Assembly: GCA_014529385.2 (NCBI GenBank)
Contig: CM043942.1
Span: 58,283,340 to 58,343,339, forward strand
DNA from: Adiantum capillus-veneris
Lineage: Eukaryota > Streptophyta > Polypodiopsida > Polypodiales > Pteridaceae
DNA: 60,000 nt
Reading direction: 5' to 3'
Shown: one piece after another, positions 57,765-60,000 of the stretch
How the letters are laid out: each line of letters opens with the position of its first letter
How positions within the stretch are numbered: the stretch's first letter is position 1
Position numbers and translations under genes: made by a program
Notes under the pieces: generated by a model
Databases searched by the model: none
Told to the model about the DNA's origin: nothing
The model's input: only the letters and a program-made list of their open reading frames with translations

Positions 57765-59329
57765 TTTATTTTACCGGTTGCCATTGAGGGATATTTGTCT
57801 CTTGACATCCGTAACACAATCTACAAACTTGCGAAGTTGGTGCAATGGATCTCACAAAAGGAGATCAACGTAGACTCCATACCATTCTCCAAACTAAACG
57901 CTGCGGAGGTTGTGTGCATGTTGAGAAACATTTTCCTACTACCATGCTAACCATTCAGGTGCATCTTCTTGTTCACATAGTTGATGAGGTGGAAATAGTT
58001 GGCACAGTACATTCTAGATGGATGTTCTTTTTAGAACGTTTCATGAAAACGCTCAAGGGATATGTGCGTCAGAAGGCACGTCCGGAGGGTAGCATGGCAG
58101 AAGGTTGGCTGGTATCAGAGTCCCTAGTGTACATTGGAGAGTGGCTAGACGAATTTGATAAAGCCCGGGACACGCTATGGCGAACCATAGATGATGAGCG
58201 CATATTTGGGATTTTCAGGTGCAATCTCGATGTTGAGAAGAAGATGACGGAAGATCTAGAGGCTAAAATCAACCGATTTTGCATGCTTCACAATCCAATG
58301 ATGCAAAAGTGGATTTCACAATATGAGGATGCAAAGCAAGAGTGACAAAGGGCACGAATCGAGTGGAGATGGGGAAGACGACCACCGATGCACTATCCGA
58401 CGGGTCTGGAGAGCCTACCAACATTCATGAGCTTAAGATGGTTGCACAACCAATTGAAAAGCGCACAATAGTGCGGTGAAGAAGTGGCTGAGGAAGAGTG
58501 GGAGTACTCTCGAGGTTGCGCGACCAAGGTAAGTTTGCAATGTACGACTAGTGACTTTCTAGATGTTTGAACGGCCACTCATAATCTTTGTTGGTTGTAG
58601 TATAAGTCATACACAGCAGCATGGTGTAAAGGTCGACATTTTAGGATGGAACGGATCAACAAAAAGCGTTTTACTCAAGATTGTGGAATCATGGAAAAAT
58701 TTGAATAGTCTAGTTGACGACGGTCCTTTGATGTAGATCCTGTGGTGGTGGAACTCACTTACTTCAGCACGCTACAAGAGATTTTGAGGATCGATTATAT
58801 AGGATTTTTTGTCGACTTGTTCGACGTGCAATGGTTCACAACGCTACTGTGCGTAGAGAAGAGTCTGGTTTTCTTGAGGTGGATTCAACTAAGAAATGGA
58901 CTGACCTAAGAGACACTTTCGTACTACCGAGCATTGTGAGCAAGTAAGTATGTAAATAGTTAACATCCCATTTTAGAATTTATGTGCTTGGAAGCTCTCA
59001 TGTAAGTTATGTGGCTCTGGCAGGTGATATTTCATCCTACAAAGTCTGCATCAAATTGGTGGTACGTCATAGAGGTAGCCCCTCGTAGTGCACGGACGTA
59101 TGAAGGCTACCATGTGCCAATCACAACGGCATCAATGGAGGAGATCGGAGAAGATGCTCAGTCAGAAACCGTTGAGGTGGTGCCAGACGAACATCAAGCT
59201 GCTACTCTCTATGGGGTGCATGCAGAGGATCTACAAAATGAAACGGAGGACATCTGTTTAAACGGAGAGCTCTATATAGATATAGGAAGTTATGCTGAGC
59301 TATGTGAGGATGAGAGAGAGATCTCTTAA

Positions 59330-59498
59330 AGCCATAAATATTGTATTTGAACAATTTTGCTCCGTTTTGTAAAAACTCTGGCTCTCTAAGTACCTTCCAT
59401 GTTGTATAACGCTCTTTTGATTTTGCGCTCACATCCTGGGAAATCCATGGCCACATGCAGCTCCAACACCTGGTTTTTCGACTACAAGATTTGATTGT

Positions 59499-59580
<82 letters not shown>

Positions 59581-59747
59581 GATTGAAAATTCTGAGTTAT
59601 CGACTTACCTCTTCCATCACTCAAGTTGAATAGAAGAAGAACGCGTCATTGCGTCATTGTATTTATATGCGTCATTGCATCCACTCCAGGTACGTATGCT
59701 CTAGGTATGTTCTCACAAGCAGGGACGACGAGCACCTCCTCCTCCTC

Positions 59748-59781
<34 letters not shown>

Positions 59782-59850
59782 TTACTTGTCCATGTTTTCT
59801 ACTCCATTCATTCAATATTAAGTTTAAATGTTCATGTGTTTAATGCAGGT
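59330..59850. other. spacer with (CT)n at 59500-59577
   Basis: Intergenic part of the CACTA element with about 39 CT units, a 12-15 bp local duplication (GCGTCATTG) near 59644 and a second CT tract at 59749-59780. Confidence 0.6.
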
Positions 59851-60000
59851 ATGGATGATGAGGAGTTTCTTTCTTCTTTGTCACCCCAGCAGAGACAATG
59901 GTACGTGGAGCGTCATCGCTCTGGCGCACCATCGCGCATTCCTACTCCATCTGTATCTCCCTCTGTTTCGGATCATTCAGCGTGCTCTGAAGCTTCGGTG
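59851..60000 (+). CDS. second CACTA gene, 5' end only
   Basis: ATG at 59851 after TTTAATGCAG (possible acceptor); open to the window edge: MDDEEFLSSLSPQQRQWYVE, then an S/P-rich stretch. Position after TNP2 suggests the partner gene that many CACTA elements carry (TNPA-like or a Ulp1-type protease), but 50 codons cannot decide. Confidence 0.45.
   Translation, partial: MDDEEFLSSLSPQQRQWYVERHRSGAPSRIPTPSVSPSVSDHSACSEASV

Larger units (their letters stand above)
55637..59329 (+). pseudogene. CACTA TNP2-type transposase gene, five visible introns
   Basis: Start MSSDEDVGPSNR, then a transposase-associated motif (LCPCNHCKHVVRRTRHVSLQ). Introns with GT..AG ends at 56170-56264, 57005-57087, 57692-57764, 58529-58600 and 58944-59023 join conserved blocks. 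TNP2 core: KVLLVLLNM, LKEHILPADNVMPDS, EKCLKCDSERY, WHEENKSSDGVLRIPADCAA, REARNLRLGLAIDGVNPF, YSVWPVVIVNYNIPPW, LMWTMHDYPGLTECSG, YRACVTYGP and WYELPYWPRLMINHLLNPMH. DUF4218-like part: VHLLVHIVDEVEIVGTVHSR and YVRQKARPEGSMAEGW. DUF4216-like end: RHFRMERINKKRFTQDCGI, IDYIGFFVDLFDVQWF and NWWYVIEVAPRS. Stops at 56066, 56124 and 56315 and frame changes near 56495, 56890 and 57940 inactivate it. Confidence 0.88.
53492..60000 (+). mobile_element. En/Spm (CACTA) transposon, left end and transposase gene
   Basis: Starts with CACTACAAGAGG, the family terminus, followed by subterminal repeats built on TAGCGA[CT]GC / GTCGCTA in both orientations (53515-53630). The TNP2-type transposase gene follows at 55637-59329 and a second gene begins at 59851. 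The right end and the 3-bp target duplication (left flank CGA) lie outside the window. The transposase has several stops and frame changes, so this copy is probably non-autonomous. Confidence 0.9.

Overview
This window is nuclear DNA of a land plant with a large, repeat-rich genome. The evidence is plant-type Ty1/copia and Ty3/gypsy retrotransposons with initiator-tRNA-Met primer binding sites, L1-like LINEs, an En/Spm (CACTA) transposon with a TNP2 transposase, GT..AG introns and many long (GA)n/(GT)n tracts. A fern, lycophyte or gymnosperm fits the unusual abundance of (GT)n and the non-chromovirus gypsy type, but the species cannot be fixed from sequence alone. No rRNA, tRNA or CRISPR was seen.

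Region by region: 1-4010 holds two decayed copia fragments and a dispersed repeat. 4170-9950 has three copies of an approximately 1.1 kb repeat rich in (GA)n/(GT)n, a 153-bp AT-rich tandem array and an old LTR fragment. 10140-11960 is a third copia relic. 12543-12746 is a fold-back element. 14434-18963 is an almost complete L1-type LINE with (GT)n on both sides. 19071-28040 is a Ty3/gypsy element (minus strand, TSD GATAG) that has lost most of RT and RNase H but carries about 3.9 kb of extra coding sequence after integrase. 28260-30786 is a second, unrelated LINE relic. 30787-46661 is a chromodomain gypsy element (minus strand, TSD CTTCC) with 2.8-kb LTRs. Its 5' LTR is split by a nested Ty1/copia element (39217-44401, TSD CAAAG). 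48487-49770 holds the best candidate host gene, an intact ORF for a histidine-rich protein. 51915-53491 is a broken gene with a SWIM-like zinc-binding segment, cut by a CACTA transposon that starts at 53492 and runs off the window with a TNP2 transposase gene (55637-59329) and the start of a second gene (59851 onward).

The insertion order can be read directly. Both gypsy elements have LTR pairs roughly 94-95% alike by eye. The nested copia LTRs differ at only six of 322 positions, so it came last. Nearly all coding sequences are decayed, mostly by in-frame stops that fit C-to-T or G-to-A changes. The most novel signals are: a chromovirus gag whose first exon seems to lie inside the LTR, the long accessory ORF of the first gypsy element, the histidine-heptad gene, and an 88-bp inverted repeat inside the CACTA element.
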